64,000 nt of DNA from assembly GCA_002254845.1 (NCBI GenBank), contig NKPT01000011.1, forward strand, positions 16,103-80,102, read 5' to 3'. Source of the DNA: Chloracidobacterium sp. CP2_5A. GTDB taxonomy: Bacteria > Acidobacteriota > Blastocatellia > Chloracidobacteriales > Chloracidobacteriaceae. The notes below the pieces were generated by a model. The model did not search any database, was not told the origin of the DNA, and worked only from the letters and a program-made list of their open reading frames with translations. This document shows, one piece after another, positions 8,576 through 19,054 of this stretch. Position 1 is the stretch's first letter, and each line of letters starts with the position of its first letter. The position numbers and the translations under genes were made by a program.

Positions 8576-8960
8576 CGGACGCTTCCGCGTTGACTTCCCA
8601 GTCGTAGGTGTACACCAGGAAGTTAATCGGCTCAGTGTACTTGACGGTCAGAATCACCTTGCCGCCCTGCCGCTTCGACTCAAACTTGGCCTCTTCGGGG
8701 ACTTGAAACTCATTGCTGATTTTCGCCCACTGGCTCTCAAGCTCCTTTTCGGTTGTGAACCCCTTGGCCCCAATGGCGAACTTGCGCGCCATGTCGGCGA
8801 GCTCGTTTTTGACATTTTGCTCGCGCCAATAAACAGGCAGCGTTTTGAAAATAATGAAGCCAGCGATGATTACCACGCTCAGCACGGCAATCAACTGTCC
8901 CTGCCCTTCGCCACGCTCAGCCGCTCGAATCGGACGACGCAGAACACCAAATCCGCTCAT
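8556..8960 (-). CDS. Small single-helix membrane protein, DUF4845-like
   Basis: With the ATG at 8960 this is a 134-residue protein. It has a charged N-terminus, one membrane helix (LIAVLSVVIIAGFIIFKTLPVY) and an external domain of about 90 residues ending in beta strands (GGKVILTVKYTEPINF). The pattern of helix, LPVYW, then a small domain resembles DUF4845 proteins, but I cannot confirm the family. The start at 8960 is preceded by GAGGAG about 9 bp upstream, while the track's 9017 start has no such site. Its 3' end overlaps lysA by 20 bp. Function unknown. Confidence 0.75.
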   Translation of the reverse strand: MSGFGVLRRPIRAAERGEGQGQLIAVLSVVIIAGFIIFKTLPVYWREQNVKNELADMARKFAIGAKGFTTEKELESQWAKISNEFQVPEEAKFESKRQGGKVILTVKYTEPINFLVYTYDWEVNAEASDATGRY

Positions 8961-9097
8961 GTCGAGATTCTCCTCTGGCGAATGCCGCCAGCCGCTTGGC
9001 CCGCGGCATTCGCGCACACTGTTTTGGAAACCAGATTGCCCACATCATAATGCCCCCCCGCGCCTATGCCTAGCTGGCTTGCGCCGAGCTGGAACGA

Positions 9098-9131
9098 GCT
9101 GCGCGGCATAAGGCGCTGCGCGGCATAAGGC
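9098..9131. repeat. Perfect 17-bp tandem duplication
   Basis: GCTGCGCGGCATAAGGC occurs at 9098-9114 and again directly at 9115-9131. It lies between the divergent DUF4845-like and resB genes. It looks like a recent slippage or duplication event. Confidence 0.9.
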
Positions 9132-9270
9132 TTGGCGCGGCTGGTCGCGCAGCGCGCGCTTGCCTTGACCCTTATCCGACAGCGCGCGAATAATTCGCCT
9201 TGAGTCGCGCTCCGGACGACCGCCTTCCCCCGTCGACGACGACACTTCCTCATTAGGTTTGCGAGCCTCC

Positions 9271-10926
9271 ATGGCCATTTCCGTTGAAAAGCCTGGCAAC
9301 GTTGCCGCCGCGACTGTGGCGCAAGCTGCCGAAACCGCTCCGGCGCGCGCCCCGCGCTCGCCCGCCCCTCAATTGCCCAAGAAGCCGCGCAAGTCGGCCG
9401 CAGAGCGGGCCTTGGATACAACGCTTCGCTTTCTCAGCTCCGTCAAAGTCGGCGTGTTTTTGCTGGCCGTCCTGATTGTCGCCTCGGCGCTTGGCACGGT
9501 CATCATCCAAAAAGGAACGAACGGGTTCACGGAATATTACGCCAGTCTGCTTCCGGCCGAACGCGAGCTGTATGAGCTTCTCGGCTTGCTCGACATCTAC
9601 CATGCGCGTTGGTTCAACCTGCTGCTCTTGACGGTCAGCCTCAACATTGTCCTGGCATCAATTGACTACTTCCCGGCTGCGTGGCGCTATGTCAGCAAGC
9701 CGGTCGTCAAAATCAATCAGGCGTTTGTCAATCGTCAGCCATTTCGCCAGGTCGCCGTCGCCTTGGACGCTGAAACGGTATCTCGGAAACTCAAGGCCGT
9801 CGCGGCCGAACAGCTTCGTCCAGCGGCGCATCGCCTGTTGCCGGTGGGAGCGGTGTACCGAACGATTGAGACAGCCAATCCCCGCGACGGCAGCGTGACG
9901 ATTCTGACCGAGTGCCATGCGTGGAATCGGCTGACAGCGTACGCGGTTCACATCGCGCTGCTCACGATTTTTGGCGGCGCGCTGGTTGGCGGGCTGTTTG
10001 GCCACAAGGGCACGACGCGCATGGTTCCGGGGCAATCGGCGAACACGTTTGTGAGCTTTGGGGCGCCGGATGAGCCGCCCCAGGAGTTCGCCATGCCGTT
10101 CACGCTTGTGTGCACCGACATCGAGCAAAACCTGCTTGACCCGCGCAAGCCCGATTTGAGCGCGTCCAACACGCTCGACTGGCATACGCGGGCCATCGTC
10201 AAGGACGCGCAGCGCCAAGTTGAAATCCCCGCGCACATTCACCTCAACAACCCGTTTGACTACCGCGGCTACCGCTTTTTTCAAGCCAGCTTCGACAACT
10301 TCGGCAGCGCGCGCTCGGTCAGCATCGAGCTTCGCCCGGACGGAGGCGAGGCGGGCGCGACCTATGTCATCCGCCGCGAGCCGACCGACATTCCGGGGCT
10401 GGGACTGACGCGCCTGGCCGATTTCATCCCGGATGTCACCTTCCAGGGCGGTCGCGTCGCGAGCGCGAGCGGCGAGTATCGGCGGCCGATGGCTGTGCTG
10501 GACGTGCTCGGCGACAATCCGCGACAGCTTTACGCCTTCCCGGCCGAGGGGCTTGAAACCATTGGCAACGCGCCGTTTCTCAAAGCGAAAACCGAGGCTG
10601 GCGGCCTGCGGATTGTCATGACGGACTTTGAGAAGGTTTCGAGCGGTCACGTTCTGCAGGTCCAGTATGACCCTGGCGTGACCACGGTTTACCTTGGCTC
10701 GGCGATGCTCATCGTAGCGCTGTGGCTAGTGTTTTTCTTCGCGCATCAGCGGCTGTGGATCTTGCTGGAGCCGTTGTCGGATGGGACGACGCGCGTCAGC
10801 GTGGCGGGCCACGCGAACCGCAGTCGGCTCGCTTTTGAAAAGCGATTCCAGGCCGTGGCGGCGGTCTTGGGGCCGCCCGCTGGCGGCGTCCCGCAGGTCG
10901 AAGGGCGCCCCTCGGCGGCGGGCTAA
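9271..10926 (+). CDS. resB: ResB-family cytochrome c biogenesis protein
   Basis: With the ATG at 9271 this is a 551-residue membrane protein of System II cytochrome c maturation. In that system ResB/CcsB and ResC/CcsA move heme across the membrane and keep apocytochrome cysteines reduced. Membrane helices include [38 protein letters not shown] and [19 protein letters not shown]. After a large external domain (about residues 230-470) comes a last helix, [18 protein letters not shown]. The C-terminal part follows ResB length and topology. No ccsA/resC gene is adjacent. The stop overlaps the next gene's start (TAATG), so it is co-translated with the VWA protein. The upstream TTG at 9259 is an alternative start. 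Confidence 0.88.
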   Translation: MAISVEKPGNVAAATVAQAAETAPARAPRSPAPQLPKKPRKSAAERALDTTLRFLSSVKVGVFLLAVLIVASALGTVIIQKGTNGFTEYYASLLPAERELYELLGLLDIYHARWFNLLLLTVSLNIVLASIDYFPAAWRYVSKPVVKINQAFVNRQPFRQVAVALDAETVSRKLKAVAAEQLRPAAHRLLPVGAVYRTIETANPRDGSVTILTECHAWNRLTAYAVHIALLTIFGGALVGGLFGHKGTTRMVPGQSANTFVSFGAPDEPPQEFAMPFTLVCTDIEQNLLDPRKPDLSASNTLDWHTRAIVKDAQRQVEIPAHIHLNNPFDYRGYRFFQASFDNFGSARSVSIELRPDGGEAGATYVIRREPTDIPGLGLTRLADFIPDVTFQGGRVASASGEYRRPMAVLDVLGDNPRQLYAFPAEGLETIGNAPFLKAKTEAGGLRIVMTDFEKVSSGHVLQVQYDPGVTTVYLGSAMLIVALWLVFFFAHQRLWILLEPLSDGTTRVSVAGHANRSRLAFEKRFQAVAAVLGPPAGGVPQVEGRPSAAG

Positions 10927-13900
10927 TGACAGGCGAACCAGTCATGGCCGAGTCTCAACTCAAAACCAAGCTCCGACAGTTATTCAAAGGGAGCGAAGCC
11001 GCTGAGGCGGAGCAACTCGCGCCCCGACTCGTTGGCATTCCGACGGAACGATTACTGTTCCTGATGAGCATTGGCGCGGGGCTGACCAGCCTATCGCCCC
11101 GCGCGGCGCTGGAGTTTTTCCGCGTAACGCCGGAAGTGGCGGCGCGACTGACATCATTTGAGCTTCAGGCGTGGGGCGAGTGCGGGAAGCGCCTTGCCGC
11201 TACCAACCTTGAAGCGGCGCAGGACTTCTTTCGGGTCAGCCCGAAGACGCTCGACGCGCTCTCGGCGGCCCACCGCCTAAGCGCCATTGTCCTGACGACG
11301 CGCCAGTCCACGCTCTCAACGCGCGCGGCGGTTGAGACCTTCAAGCTATTTCCGTCCGTCGCGGCCCAAATGGGCGAAACGCCGGCTTTTTCGCAGATGC
11401 TTTCCATCGCCAATGAAGTCGCCCGCCATTCCGTCCGCCATAGTCAGGATTTGCTGCGCCAATCGCCCGCGGTCTTCGCGCATATTGGCGCGTTTGACGC
11501 GCCCGACCAGTCGCTCCTCAATCGCCTCGTTGAAATGACGGCGGCCTTCGCCTATCGGGCAGGCGGCGCGGCGGCTGAGTTTTTTCTTGCCATTCCAAGC
11601 TTCCTTGATCGCCAGACGCGCTCCCGCCTTCCCGATCTGCTTGATCATACGCAGTCTTTTCTGGAGCGCGGCGGCAGCTTGGCGCTCCATTACCTGCGAG
11701 CGGCGGCGGCGGTGGTCAAGCAGACGGGCGACCGCGGCTACGTTGCTTGGCGGCGCTTGGCGCTCGCGATTTGCGCACAAGGCAACCCGAGCAGCTATCA
11801 GTTTTTGAAGCTAACGCCGGAGGTCATCGCCGCGCTGGCGACGGCCGGCGGCGAGCGCAAAAGCCTGCCGGCGGCATTTGTTTTACTCTGCGACACCGTG
11901 GCGGACATCGACCGGGTTGATCGCGCCGCCGCCTTGGAGTGCTTCAAGTCCGCCCCGCTGGCGCTACGTCAGGCTGACATTGAAAGCTTCCGCGACTGGG
12001 CGATCGCGGGACTCGCTCGCCACCGGCAGGATAGTCGGGCCGTCCAGGCTTACTATGGCTTGCAATCCCGCGCGAGCCGGGAGGCGCTCGACGGCGGGCG
12101 GCGACTGACTGGACTCTCCCTCACTGCCGTAGCCCCGATTCTGCAACTTTACGTGGAGGGCTTGACCGGTCGCGCCGTCACCGTGGCGTCGATTTCCGGC
12201 GCGGTGGAGCAAGCGCCGATTGGCGATGGTCAAGCGATTCAGCTCCCCAGCCGCGTGAGCGACTTTGAGGACGAGGAATCGAACTTTCGCCTCTACAAAG
12301 CCCTTGCCGCCCATGGCGCGGGCCAGATTGAATATGGCACGCATGCGGCTGATACGCCCGCCCTCATCGCGTTGTATGAGGACTTCCGATTGACTTTTCA
12401 GGGGGGGCAGCGGACGCCGCGCCGCGAGCCAATCACCTACCGCGTCCTGCTGCGTCAGTTTCCGGATCCGGTCACGGCGACCCGCATTTTCGCCATGCTC
12501 GAAAACGCCCGCATTGACCGCCGATTACGCCACGCCTACCGCGGCATCCGGCGCGATCTGGATTTCGTCGCTGGGCGGCTGCGGGCGACGCGCCCGGATT
12601 TGACGCAGCTGCCGCCGGAAAGCCAATGGATGGAGGCGCTCTTTCAGATTGCGCTGTGCGGTGGGGTTGACGCCGCGGCGCGTCAGACGCTGCCCGGCAT
12701 TATCGCTTCGCTCGAACATATCACCTCGGCTCACCTTGACAGCCCAGCGGCTGAACTCGCCGACACGCTGCTGGCGACCCGGCGCATCTATGAGCTGATT
12801 GAGCGGTACCAACGGGGCGATGACCCGCAAAACGCCCTGACGCAGGCGACTGAGCCAAGCGACGCCGCGCCGGGCGAGGCCAGCATATCCGAAGCCCTGG
12901 CTGAGCCAAGCGCTTCCGAGTCGCTGTCATCCCCGCCGCAGCCGGGCCAAAGCTTTGAAGCTTGGGCGCAGGAGCGCTCGACGCCGCCGCTGCGCGACGT
13001 GGCGGCGCAGCTTTCGCGTCAAGGCGCGCCAGCCCAAGAACAGACGCTGGAATCGGATGATCGGGCCTTTCTCTATGACGAATGGGACCGCGAGCTGAAC
13101 GACTACCGCGTGGAGTGGTGCCGGGTGGTCGAGCGCCGGCCAACGGCAGGGACGCGCGCTTTCGTCGAGCTGACCCGGACGCGCCACCAGGGATTGATTT
13201 CATCCATTCGCCATCAGTTCCAACTGATGAAGCCCGAAGCCTTTCGGCGCGTCACCGGCGAGCTGGATGGCGAAATCTTTGACCTTGAAGCTGTTGTAGA
13301 TCGCTGCATTGACCGCCGCGCCTCGCTTGCGGGAGATGAGCGGATTTATATCAAGCGCCTGCGGCGCGCGCGCAACGTCGCGGTCGCGTTCTTGCTGGAT
13401 ATGTCAAGCTCAACGGCCCGCGCCATGACGCGCCACCCGAAGATGCCTTACAGCCGTCCGGGACAGCGCATCATTGACATTGAAAAAGAGGGGCTGGTCA
13501 TCATGAACGAGGCGCTGGAAGCTGTGGGCGACAGCTACGCCATCTATGGCTTCACGAGCGAGGGTCGGCGAAACGTCCGCTTTTATGTCGTGAAAGACTT
13601 TGACGAGCGCTACAACGCCGACATTGAAGCGCGGATTGGCGGTATTACCTACCAGAACAACACCCGATTGGGCGCGGCCGTGCGTCATGCGGCGACCAAG
13701 CTCGGCGCGCGCGAGGCGCGAACCAAGCTCCTGATTTTGCTTTCCGACGGTCGCCCGTATGACCATGACTATGGCGACGCCCGCTATGCGCGGGAGGATA
13801 GCAAGCAGGCGCTGACTGACGCCCGTCAATCCGGCATCACGCCGTTTTGCATCACCATCGAGCGCGACGCTGATCGCGAGCTCAAGGAGCTTTACGGCGA

Positions 13901-13979
13901 CGTTGGCTACACGGTGATTGACGACGTGCTGAGCCTGCCGGAGAAGCTGCCGGGCATCTACCGTCGGCTGACCGCCTGA
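10926..13979 (+). CDS. Giant NorD/CbbO-like VWA-domain protein with N-terminal helical repeats
   Basis: This 1017-residue cytosolic-looking protein has no signal or membrane helix. The first 370 residues or so hold about eight degenerate repeats built on a pattern like [45 protein letters not shown]. The middle ([20 protein letters not shown]) and C-terminus match the NorD/CbbO family. The VWA domain starts near residue 818 with the metal site DMSSS (Asp about 825), then [20 protein letters not shown]. Family knowledge: such proteins work with MoxR-type AAA+ ATPases (NorQ, CbbQ) to insert metals or remodel enzymes. No such ATPase is next door. Its ATG overlaps the resB stop; ATG 10944 is an alternative start. 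Confidence 0.82.
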   Translation: MTGEPVMAESQLKTKLRQLFKGSEAAEAEQLAPRLVGIPTERLLFLMSIGAGLTSLSPRAALEFFRVTPEVAARLTSFELQAWGECGKRLAATNLEAAQDFFRVSPKTLDALSAAHRLSAIVLTTRQSTLSTRAAVETFKLFPSVAAQMGETPAFSQMLSIANEVARHSVRHSQDLLRQSPAVFAHIGAFDAPDQSLLNRLVEMTAAFAYRAGGAAAEFFLAIPSFLDRQTRSRLPDLLDHTQSFLERGGSLALHYLRAAAAVVKQTGDRGYVAWRRLALAICAQGNPSSYQFLKLTPEVIAALATAGGERKSLPAAFVLLCDTVADIDRVDRAAALECFKSAPLALRQADIESFRDWAIAGLARHRQDSRAVQAYYGLQSRASREALDGGRRLTGLSLTAVAPILQLYVEGLTGRAVTVASISGAVEQAPIGDGQAIQLPSRVSDFEDEESNFRLYKALAAHGAGQIEYGTHAADTPALIALYEDFRLTFQGGQRTPRREPITYRVLLRQFPDPVTATRIFAMLENARIDRRLRHAYRGIRRDLDFVAGRLRATRPDLTQLPPESQWMEALFQIALCGGVDAAARQTLPGIIASLEHITSAHLDSPAAELADTLLATRRIYELIERYQRGDDPQNALTQATEPSDAAPGEASISEALAEPSASESLSSPPQPGQSFEAWAQERSTPPLRDVAAQLSRQGAPAQEQTLESDDRAFLYDEWDRELNDYRVEWCRVVERRPTAGTRAFVELTRTRHQGLISSIRHQFQLMKPEAFRRVTGELDGEIFDLEAVVDRCIDRRASLAGDERIYIKRLRRARNVAVAFLLDMSSSTARAMTRHPKMPYSRPGQRIIDIEKEGLVIMNEALEAVGDSYAIYGFTSEGRRNVRFYVVKDFDERYNADIEARIGGITYQNNTRLGAAVRHAATKLGAREARTKLLILLSDGRPYDHDYGDARYAREDSKQALTDARQSGITPFCITIERDADRELKELYGDVGYTVIDDVLSLPEKLPGIYRRLTA

Positions 13980-13981
13980 GG

Positions 13982-14452
13982 ATGCGCCTAACGATTGTTT
14001 CAGGCGGGCAAACCGGCGTGGATCGGGCGGCGCTCGATGCCGCGCGGGCGGTTGGGCTAGCCTGCGCTGGCTGGTGTCCGAAGGGACGCTGGACCGAAGA
14101 CGGGCCGCTCCCGCTGGCGTATCCGCTGGCGGAAACGCCGGACGCCGATCCCGTGCAGAGGACGGCGTGGAATGTCCGCGATAGCGACGGGACGCTGGCG
14201 CTGATCGAGGACGAGCTGCGCGGCGGAACGCATTTTGCAATCCAGCGCGCGCTGCGGCTCGGCAAGCCCTGCGCGGTGGTCACGCTGCAACTGCCTGACG
14301 CCGCCCCGCTCATTCTGGATTGGATAAGCCGCGCGCGGCCGGCGCGGCTCAACGTGGCCGGACCGCGCGAAAGCGAGCAGCCCGGCATTTATGCGCGCAG
14401 CCGCGCCCTCTTGACGCGGGTCTTCGCTTTGGCGAAAGTCCTGCCCCCGTAA
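13982..14452 (+). CDS. Putative molybdenum-cofactor carrier protein (SLOG-type fold)
   Basis: This 156-residue protein starts 2 bp after the VWA gene stop. Its N-terminal [16 protein letters not shown] and the later [14 protein letters not shown] and [17 protein letters not shown] match the family annotated as putative molybdenum carrier, which is related to YpsA/LOG-type Rossmann proteins. Members are thought to bind molybdenum cofactor or a nucleotide; proof is thin. Tight spacing with the VWA gene suggests a shared job in cofactor handling, an inference only. The length is normal for the family. Confidence 0.8.
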   Translation: MRLTIVSGGQTGVDRAALDAARAVGLACAGWCPKGRWTEDGPLPLAYPLAETPDADPVQRTAWNVRDSDGTLALIEDELRGGTHFAIQRALRLGKPCAVVTLQLPDAAPLILDWISRARPARLNVAGPRESEQPGIYARSRALLTRVFALAKVLPP

Positions 14453-14504
14453 CCCTTTCCCGCTGGCGCGCCCGGCGCGCCAGTCTCCCTCGCTTTCAAG
14501 CCTG

Positions 14505-15467
14505 ATGCTTGCCAACCATCCCGCCCCGCCTTTGTTGCAGGTTGAGCGCTTAGTCAAGCGATTCCCGGTTTCCGGGGGCGCGGTCAAGGCGGTTGACGAG
14601 GTTAGCTTCACGCTGCGAGCTGGCGAGACGTTCGGGTTGGTTGGCGAATCCGGCTGCGGCAAGACCACCATCGGGCGCGCGATTTTGCGCCTCATCGAGC
14701 CGTCGAGCGGAAGCGTCATTTTCCAGGGGCGCGACTTGCTGCGGCTGAAGTCGGCGGAGCTTCGCCGGGCGCGCCGCGATATGCAGATTGTCTTCCAGGA
14801 TCCTTACGCCTCGCTCAATCCGCGCATGCGCGTTGGCGACGCCATCGCCGAGCCGTTCATCATTCACGACATCGGCGATCCGCAGTCGCGGCGCGAGCAA
14901 GTCGCCGACCTGCTGCGCATCGTCGGGCTGGACCCAGACTATGCGAGCCGCTATCCGCATGAGTTTTCCGGCGGACAGCGGCAGCGCATCGGCATTGCGC
15001 GGGCGCTGGCGCTGAAACCCAAGTTTATCGTGGCGGACGAGCCGGTTTCGGCGCTCGACGTCTCCGTCCAGGCGCAAGTCATTAACCTGCTCGCCGACCT
15101 CCGCGAGCAGTTCGGCCTCACCTATCTTTTCATCTCGCACGGACTGGCCGTGGTGGAGCATTTCTGCACGCAAGTCGGCGTGATGTATCTCGGCAGGCTT
15201 GTCGAAATCGCCCCGACGCGTCGATTGTTCGCTCAACCGCGTCATCCCTACACGCAGGCGCTGCTGGAAAGCATCCCGGTTCCCGACCCGACCCGACGCA
15301 AGACGCATGCGCCGCTTTCCGGCGATGTGCCGAGTCCGCTGTCGCCGCCGGCGGGCTGTCGGTTTCACCCGCGCTGTCCGATTGCCGTTGAGGAATGCCG
15401 TCGCCAGTCGCCGCCGCTCCGCGATCTGGACAACGGTCATCAGGTCGCCTGCTGGCTGGCGGACTGA
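14505..15467 (+). CDS. Oligopeptide/dipeptide ABC transporter ATP-binding protein, OppF-like
   Basis: This 320-residue ATPase has Walker A ([15 protein letters not shown]), the Q-loop ([14 protein letters not shown]), the signature [14 protein letters not shown] and Walker B ([14 protein letters not shown]). The C-terminal oligopeptide-transporter extension carries the Cys motif CRFHPRCP plus a later Cys typical of DppD/OppF-type subunits. It would power peptide or nickel-type solute uptake with OppD, two permeases and a binding protein. None of these partners lies in the window, so this subunit is an orphan here. Predicted start ATG 14505; the upstream gene ends 52 bp before. Confidence 0.9.
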   Translation: MLANHPAPPLLQVERLVKRFPVSGGAVKAVDEVSFTLRAGETFGLVGESGCGKTTIGRAILRLIEPSSGSVIFQGRDLLRLKSAELRRARRDMQIVFQDPYASLNPRMRVGDAIAEPFIIHDIGDPQSRREQVADLLRIVGLDPDYASRYPHEFSGGQRQRIGIARALALKPKFIVADEPVSALDVSVQAQVINLLADLREQFGLTYLFISHGLAVVEHFCTQVGVMYLGRLVEIAPTRRLFAQPRHPYTQALLESIPVPDPTRRKTHAPLSGDVPSPLSPPAGCRFHPRCPIAVEECRRQSPPLRDLDNGHQVACWLAD

Positions 15468-15487
15468 GGACGGCGCTTTCGGACGCG

Positions 15488-15505
15488 CTTTGAGAACTTT
15501 GAGAA
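15488..15505. repeat. 9-bp tandem duplication
   Basis: CTTTGAGAA occurs twice in direct succession 20 bp after the oppF stop. It is another short gene-edge duplication. It has no dyad symmetry, so it is not an obvious terminator. Confidence 0.75.
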
Positions 15506-15574
15506 CTAGTGTATGGATGCGGACGCCTGCGCTAGAGTCAGTGAACTGTCTTGATACGCACCTGAGGTATCGCC

Positions 15575-17863
15575 ATGAACCGCCGCCAGGCCGCGCTGGA
15601 TTACCATGCCCAGGGACGCCACGGAAAAATCGAGGTCGTCCCGACCAAACCCTGTTTGACGCAACGCGACTTGTCGCTCGCTTACTCGCCGGGCGTTGCC
15701 GAGCCGTGCCTTGAAATCGCCCGCGATCCGGCGACAGCCTACGCCTACACGGCAAAAGGCAATCTCGTGGCCGTGGTCTCGAACGGGACGGCGGTGCTTG
15801 GTCTCGGCAACATCGGGGCGCTGGCCGGCAAGCCGGTCATGGAAGGCAAGGGCGTCTTGTTCAAGCGATTCGCCGACATTGACGTTTTCGATTTGGAGCT
15901 GGCGACCGAGGACCCGGAGGAGCTGATTAGAACGCTCAAAATCCTCGAGCCGACCTTTGGCGGCATCAATCTTGAGGACATCAAGGCGCCGGAGTGCTTT
16001 TACATTGAGCGCCGGTTGCGCGAGGAGCTTGAAATCCCGGTTTTTCATGACGACCAGCACGGCACGGCCATCATCTCCAGCGCCGCCATCGTCAACGCGC
16101 TGGAACTCGTGGGGAAATCGCTCGACAGCGTCAAAATTGTGTTTTCCGGGGCCGGAGCCAGCGCAATGGGGTGCGCTCGGATGTACAAGAAATTCGGCGT
16201 CCGGCCGGAAAACATCCTCATGTGCGACACCAAGGGCGTCATCTATCGCGGGCGGACGGAAGGCATGAACGAGCACAAAGCCGAGTTCGCCGTCGAAACC
16301 GACGCCCGGACGCTGGCCGACGCGCTTCGCGGGGCGGATGTTTTCGTCGGGCTTTCAGCCAAGGGCATGGTGACGGCCGAGATGCTCAAAGCGATGGCCG
16401 AGCGCCCGGTGGTGCTCGCGATGGCGAACCCGGACCCGGAAATCAGCTACGAGGAAGCCATTGCCGCGCGGCCTGACTGCATTATGGGGACCGGACGGAG
16501 CGACTATCCCAATCAAGTCAACAATGTGCTTGGGTTTCCCTTTATTTTTCGCGGCGCGCTGGACGCCCGCGCGCGGACGATTACGGACGGCATGATGATG
16601 GCGGCGGCGCGCGCGCTGGCGGCGCTCGCCAAGCAGGACGTGCCGGAAGCGGTGGCCAAAGCCTACGGCGTCTCGCACTTGGTTTTTGGTCCCGACTACA
16701 TTATTCCCAAGCCGTTTGACTACCGGGTGTTGATCTGGGTCGCCTCGGCCGTCGCGGAAGCCGCGATGCGCGATGGCGTGGCGCAGCTTCCGCTTGACTT
16801 GGAGGCGTACCGCGAGGAGCTTGCCAACCGACTAGGCAAGTCGCGCGAAACGCTGCGCATTATGTTCACCAAGGCGCGTCGCGCGCCGAAGCGGGTCGTC
16901 CTGCCGGAAGGCGACGACGACCGCGTGATTCGCGCCGCCGCCGCGCTGGCCGAAGATCACATCGCCCGCCCCATTCTGCTGGGCGATCCAGCGTTCATTC
17001 GCTCGCGCGCGGAAACGCTGCGACTGACCTTTGACCAGATTGAAATCATCTCGCCCAAGACTTCCGAGCGATTCGAGGACTATGCCGAGGCGCTGCATCG
17101 GCTGCGTCAGCGCAAGGGGCTGACGCGGGTTGGCGCGCGTCAAATGCTCAAGCGCGCCAACTACTTTGGCGCGATGATGGTGAGGCGCGGCGACGCGGAC
17201 GCGCTGGTGACAGGCGTGACCAGCGCCTACGCGGAAGCCCTCAAGCCGCTGCTGCGGGTGCTTGGCGCGGCCAGCGGCGTCCGGCGCGTCATGGGGCTGC
17301 ACCTGATGCTGGCTAAAAACCGCGCCTACTTCTTTGCCGATACCACTGTCAACATCGAGCCGACGGCGGAAGACCTGGCCGATATCGCCATTCATGCCGC
17401 CCGCGAGGCGGAACAGTTCGGCATTGAGCCGCGCGTCGCCTTGCTGTCATTTTCAACCTTCGGCAGCGTCCGGCACCCATTGGCGGAGAAGGTTCGGCTG
17501 GCGGTCGACTTGGCCCGGCAAAAACAGCCGTCGCTCATTATTGACGGCGAAGTCATGGCCGATGTCGCGCTGTCGTCCGAGCAACTGACGCGCGACTACC
17601 CGTTCGCCGCGCTGGGCGACAAGCGGACGACGGTGCTGGTCTTCCCTGACCTTCAGTCAGCCAATATCGCCTACAAGCTGCTGGCGACGCTGGGCGGCGC
17701 CGAAGCGGTTGGCCCGATTTTGATGGGGCTGTCGTACCCGGCGCATGTCCTGCCCAACAACGCTGAGGTCAAGGACATCATCAACTTGGCGGCCATCGCC
17801 GTCGTGGACGCGCAGGAGCGCCAGCGCCAGCCGGCGGCCTACGCCGCTGGACGGATGTGGTGA
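15575..17863 (+). CDS. maeB: NADP-dependent malic enzyme fused to a phosphotransacetylase-like domain
   Basis: This 762-residue protein decarboxylates malate to pyruvate and makes NADPH. The malic-enzyme half (about residues 1-430) has [27 protein letters not shown] and the nucleotide-binding [15 protein letters not shown]. The C-terminal half (about 435-762) resembles phosphate acetyl/butyryltransferase ([17 protein letters not shown], and [19 protein letters not shown]). In MaeB this half is regulatory rather than catalytic, responding to acetyl-CoA. The length matches MaeB. A GAGG sits about 9 bp before the ATG. It appears to be a single-gene unit with a possible hairpin terminator just after it. 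Confidence 0.95.
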   Translation: MNRRQAALDYHAQGRHGKIEVVPTKPCLTQRDLSLAYSPGVAEPCLEIARDPATAYAYTAKGNLVAVVSNGTAVLGLGNIGALAGKPVMEGKGVLFKRFADIDVFDLELATEDPEELIRTLKILEPTFGGINLEDIKAPECFYIERRLREELEIPVFHDDQHGTAIISSAAIVNALELVGKSLDSVKIVFSGAGASAMGCARMYKKFGVRPENILMCDTKGVIYRGRTEGMNEHKAEFAVETDARTLADALRGADVFVGLSAKGMVTAEMLKAMAERPVVLAMANPDPEISYEEAIAARPDCIMGTGRSDYPNQVNNVLGFPFIFRGALDARARTITDGMMMAAARALAALAKQDVPEAVAKAYGVSHLVFGPDYIIPKPFDYRVLIWVASAVAEAAMRDGVAQLPLDLEAYREELANRLGKSRETLRIMFTKARRAPKRVVLPEGDDDRVIRAAAALAEDHIARPILLGDPAFIRSRAETLRLTFDQIEIISPKTSERFEDYAEALHRLRQRKGLTRVGARQMLKRANYFGAMMVRRGDADALVTGVTSAYAEALKPLLRVLGAASGVRRVMGLHLMLAKNRAYFFADTTVNIEPTAEDLADIAIHAAREAEQFGIEPRVALLSFSTFGSVRHPLAEKVRLAVDLARQKQPSLIIDGEVMADVALSSEQLTRDYPFAALGDKRTTVLVFPDLQSANIAYKLLATLGGAEAVGPILMGLSYPAHVLPNNAEVKDIINLAAIAVVDAQERQRQPAAYAAGRMW

Positions 17864-17867
17864 GTTG

Positions 17868-17918
17868 GGACGGCTCGGAAGCCGCTCCCGCCAAGTCGGC
17901 GCGGGAAGGGCGCCGTCC
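17868..17918 (+). terminator. Nested hairpin after maeB, possible terminator
   Basis: GGACGGC (17868-17874) pairs with GCCGTCC (17912-17918), and TCCCGC pairs with GCGGGA inside the loop. There is no T-run, so intrinsic termination is uncertain. Confidence 0.4.
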
Positions 17919-18308
17919 GCGGACGACCTCAGCCTCGCCGCCGCTCCGCTTTTGCGGAAGGCGATCGTCGCCCGGCTCGTCAGCTTGCGCCGCCATCAAT
18001 CAGCTTATGCCGCCGCGCCCCATCCCGGCGCGGAGCGGGCAAGTCGCCGAACGCTTCAATCAAGCTCGCCATAGGACGCCGCCAGCCGGAAACGCCGCCA
18101 GCCGGCTTCCAGGGCCTGATCCAGGCAACGCCGAGCTTCAATCTTCGCGAAATCCAGATGCGCTCGATCTAGCCGCGCGCGCCCGGCTTCAAGGGCGATA
18201 CCGCTTTTCAGCGGAGCGCGCGTGAAGTGGTAAACTGTGACGGGCTAGCGCAAAAAGATCCTCGCCTGACGCGCTCGAAAGAGAAGTCAAAAGAGAGGGA
18301 GCTTCCTC
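17919..18308. other. Gene-free stretch between maeB and pcp
   Basis: The open frames here have no recognisable protein features. A 16-bp near-tandem repeat (ACGCCGCCAGCCGGAA at 18076-18091, then 14 matching bases at 18092-18105) lies in the middle. The pcp promoter presumably lies near the right end, where GTAAACT occurs, but no clean -35 was found. A GAGGGAG ribosome binding site precedes the pcp GTG start. Confidence 0.5.
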
Positions 18309-18932
18309 GTGATCAAGTTTTTAGTAACGGGTTTCGAGCCGTTCGCCGAGTTTTCCGTCAATCCGACCCAGACGCTGGCGCTGATGGCCGAGGCGCCAGC
18401 GGGCGTCCAGTTGGCGCGGCTCGTTCTGCCGGTTATCGTTGGGGAATGCGTCGCGCAAATGCTACAGGCGATTGACGCGGAGCAGCCGGCGGCGGCCATT
18501 TCACTCGGACTGGCCGCCGGTCGCAAAATCGTGTCGCTGGAACGGCTCGCCATCAACTGCGACGACTTTGAGCGGCCGGACAATGCCGGGAATACTCGCC
18601 GGGATGAGCGGATCGTCCCAAACGGCGCGCTTGCCCTGCCGACTACGCTGCCGATTCGCCAAATGGAAGCCGCCCTTCGGAGCGACGGCATTCCGGTCGA
18701 GATTTCCTATTCCGCCGGGACGTACGTTTGCAATCATCTCTTCTATGGCGTTCAATCCGAGTTGTTCCGGCGGGGACGGCCGTGCCGGTACGGGTTCGCG
18801 CACCTGCCGCCGACGCCGGACATGGATCCGGAAGGTCTCCCGCTTGAGACGCAACTGCGCGCCGTGAAGCGGCTCTTCGAGACGTTGCGCGACACGGCGA
18901 AAGGGGACGACTGGTCAAGCCTCCCGCTCTAA
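18309..18932 (+). CDS. pcp: Pyroglutamyl-peptidase I (pyrrolidone-carboxylate peptidase)
   Basis: This 207-residue cytosolic cysteine peptidase of family C15 removes N-terminal pyroglutamate from peptides. The family start motif VTGFEPFAEFSVNPT is present. The catalytic Glu lies in LERLAIN, the Cys in TYVCNHLFY and the His in YGFAHLPPTPD. The length is normal. The start codon is GTG at 18309, supported by a GAGGGAG ribosome binding site about 9 bp upstream. It is a single gene followed by a Ser/Thr kinase 122 bp downstream on the same strand. Confidence 0.93.
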   Translation: MIKFLVTGFEPFAEFSVNPTQTLALMAEAPAGVQLARLVLPVIVGECVAQMLQAIDAEQPAAAISLGLAAGRKIVSLERLAINCDDFERPDNAGNTRRDERIVPNGALALPTTLPIRQMEAALRSDGIPVEISYSAGTYVCNHLFYGVQSELFRRGRPCRYGFAHLPPTPDMDPEGLPLETQLRAVKRLFETLRDTAKGDDWSSLPL

Positions 18933-19054
18933 AGCCGGGCGATTGGGCTGGGGTTAGCAAAGCCGTCCGGACGCGATAGACTAGACATGGCCGCAAGGCA
19001 AACGCCTCTCCCTAGCAGAGCGCTTGACAGAGCAGAAAGCGGTTGAACTCGGCG

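Noticed and set aside
14550-15755. 401-aa ORF on the minus strand
   Set aside because: Antisense to the complete OppF-like ATPase and the maeB start; composition is typical of a high-GC shadow frame.
17857-18225. 122-aa ORF between maeB and pcp
   Set aside because: No recognisable motif, overlaps the probable maeB terminator hairpin and a tandem repeat; composition like non-coding GC-rich DNA.
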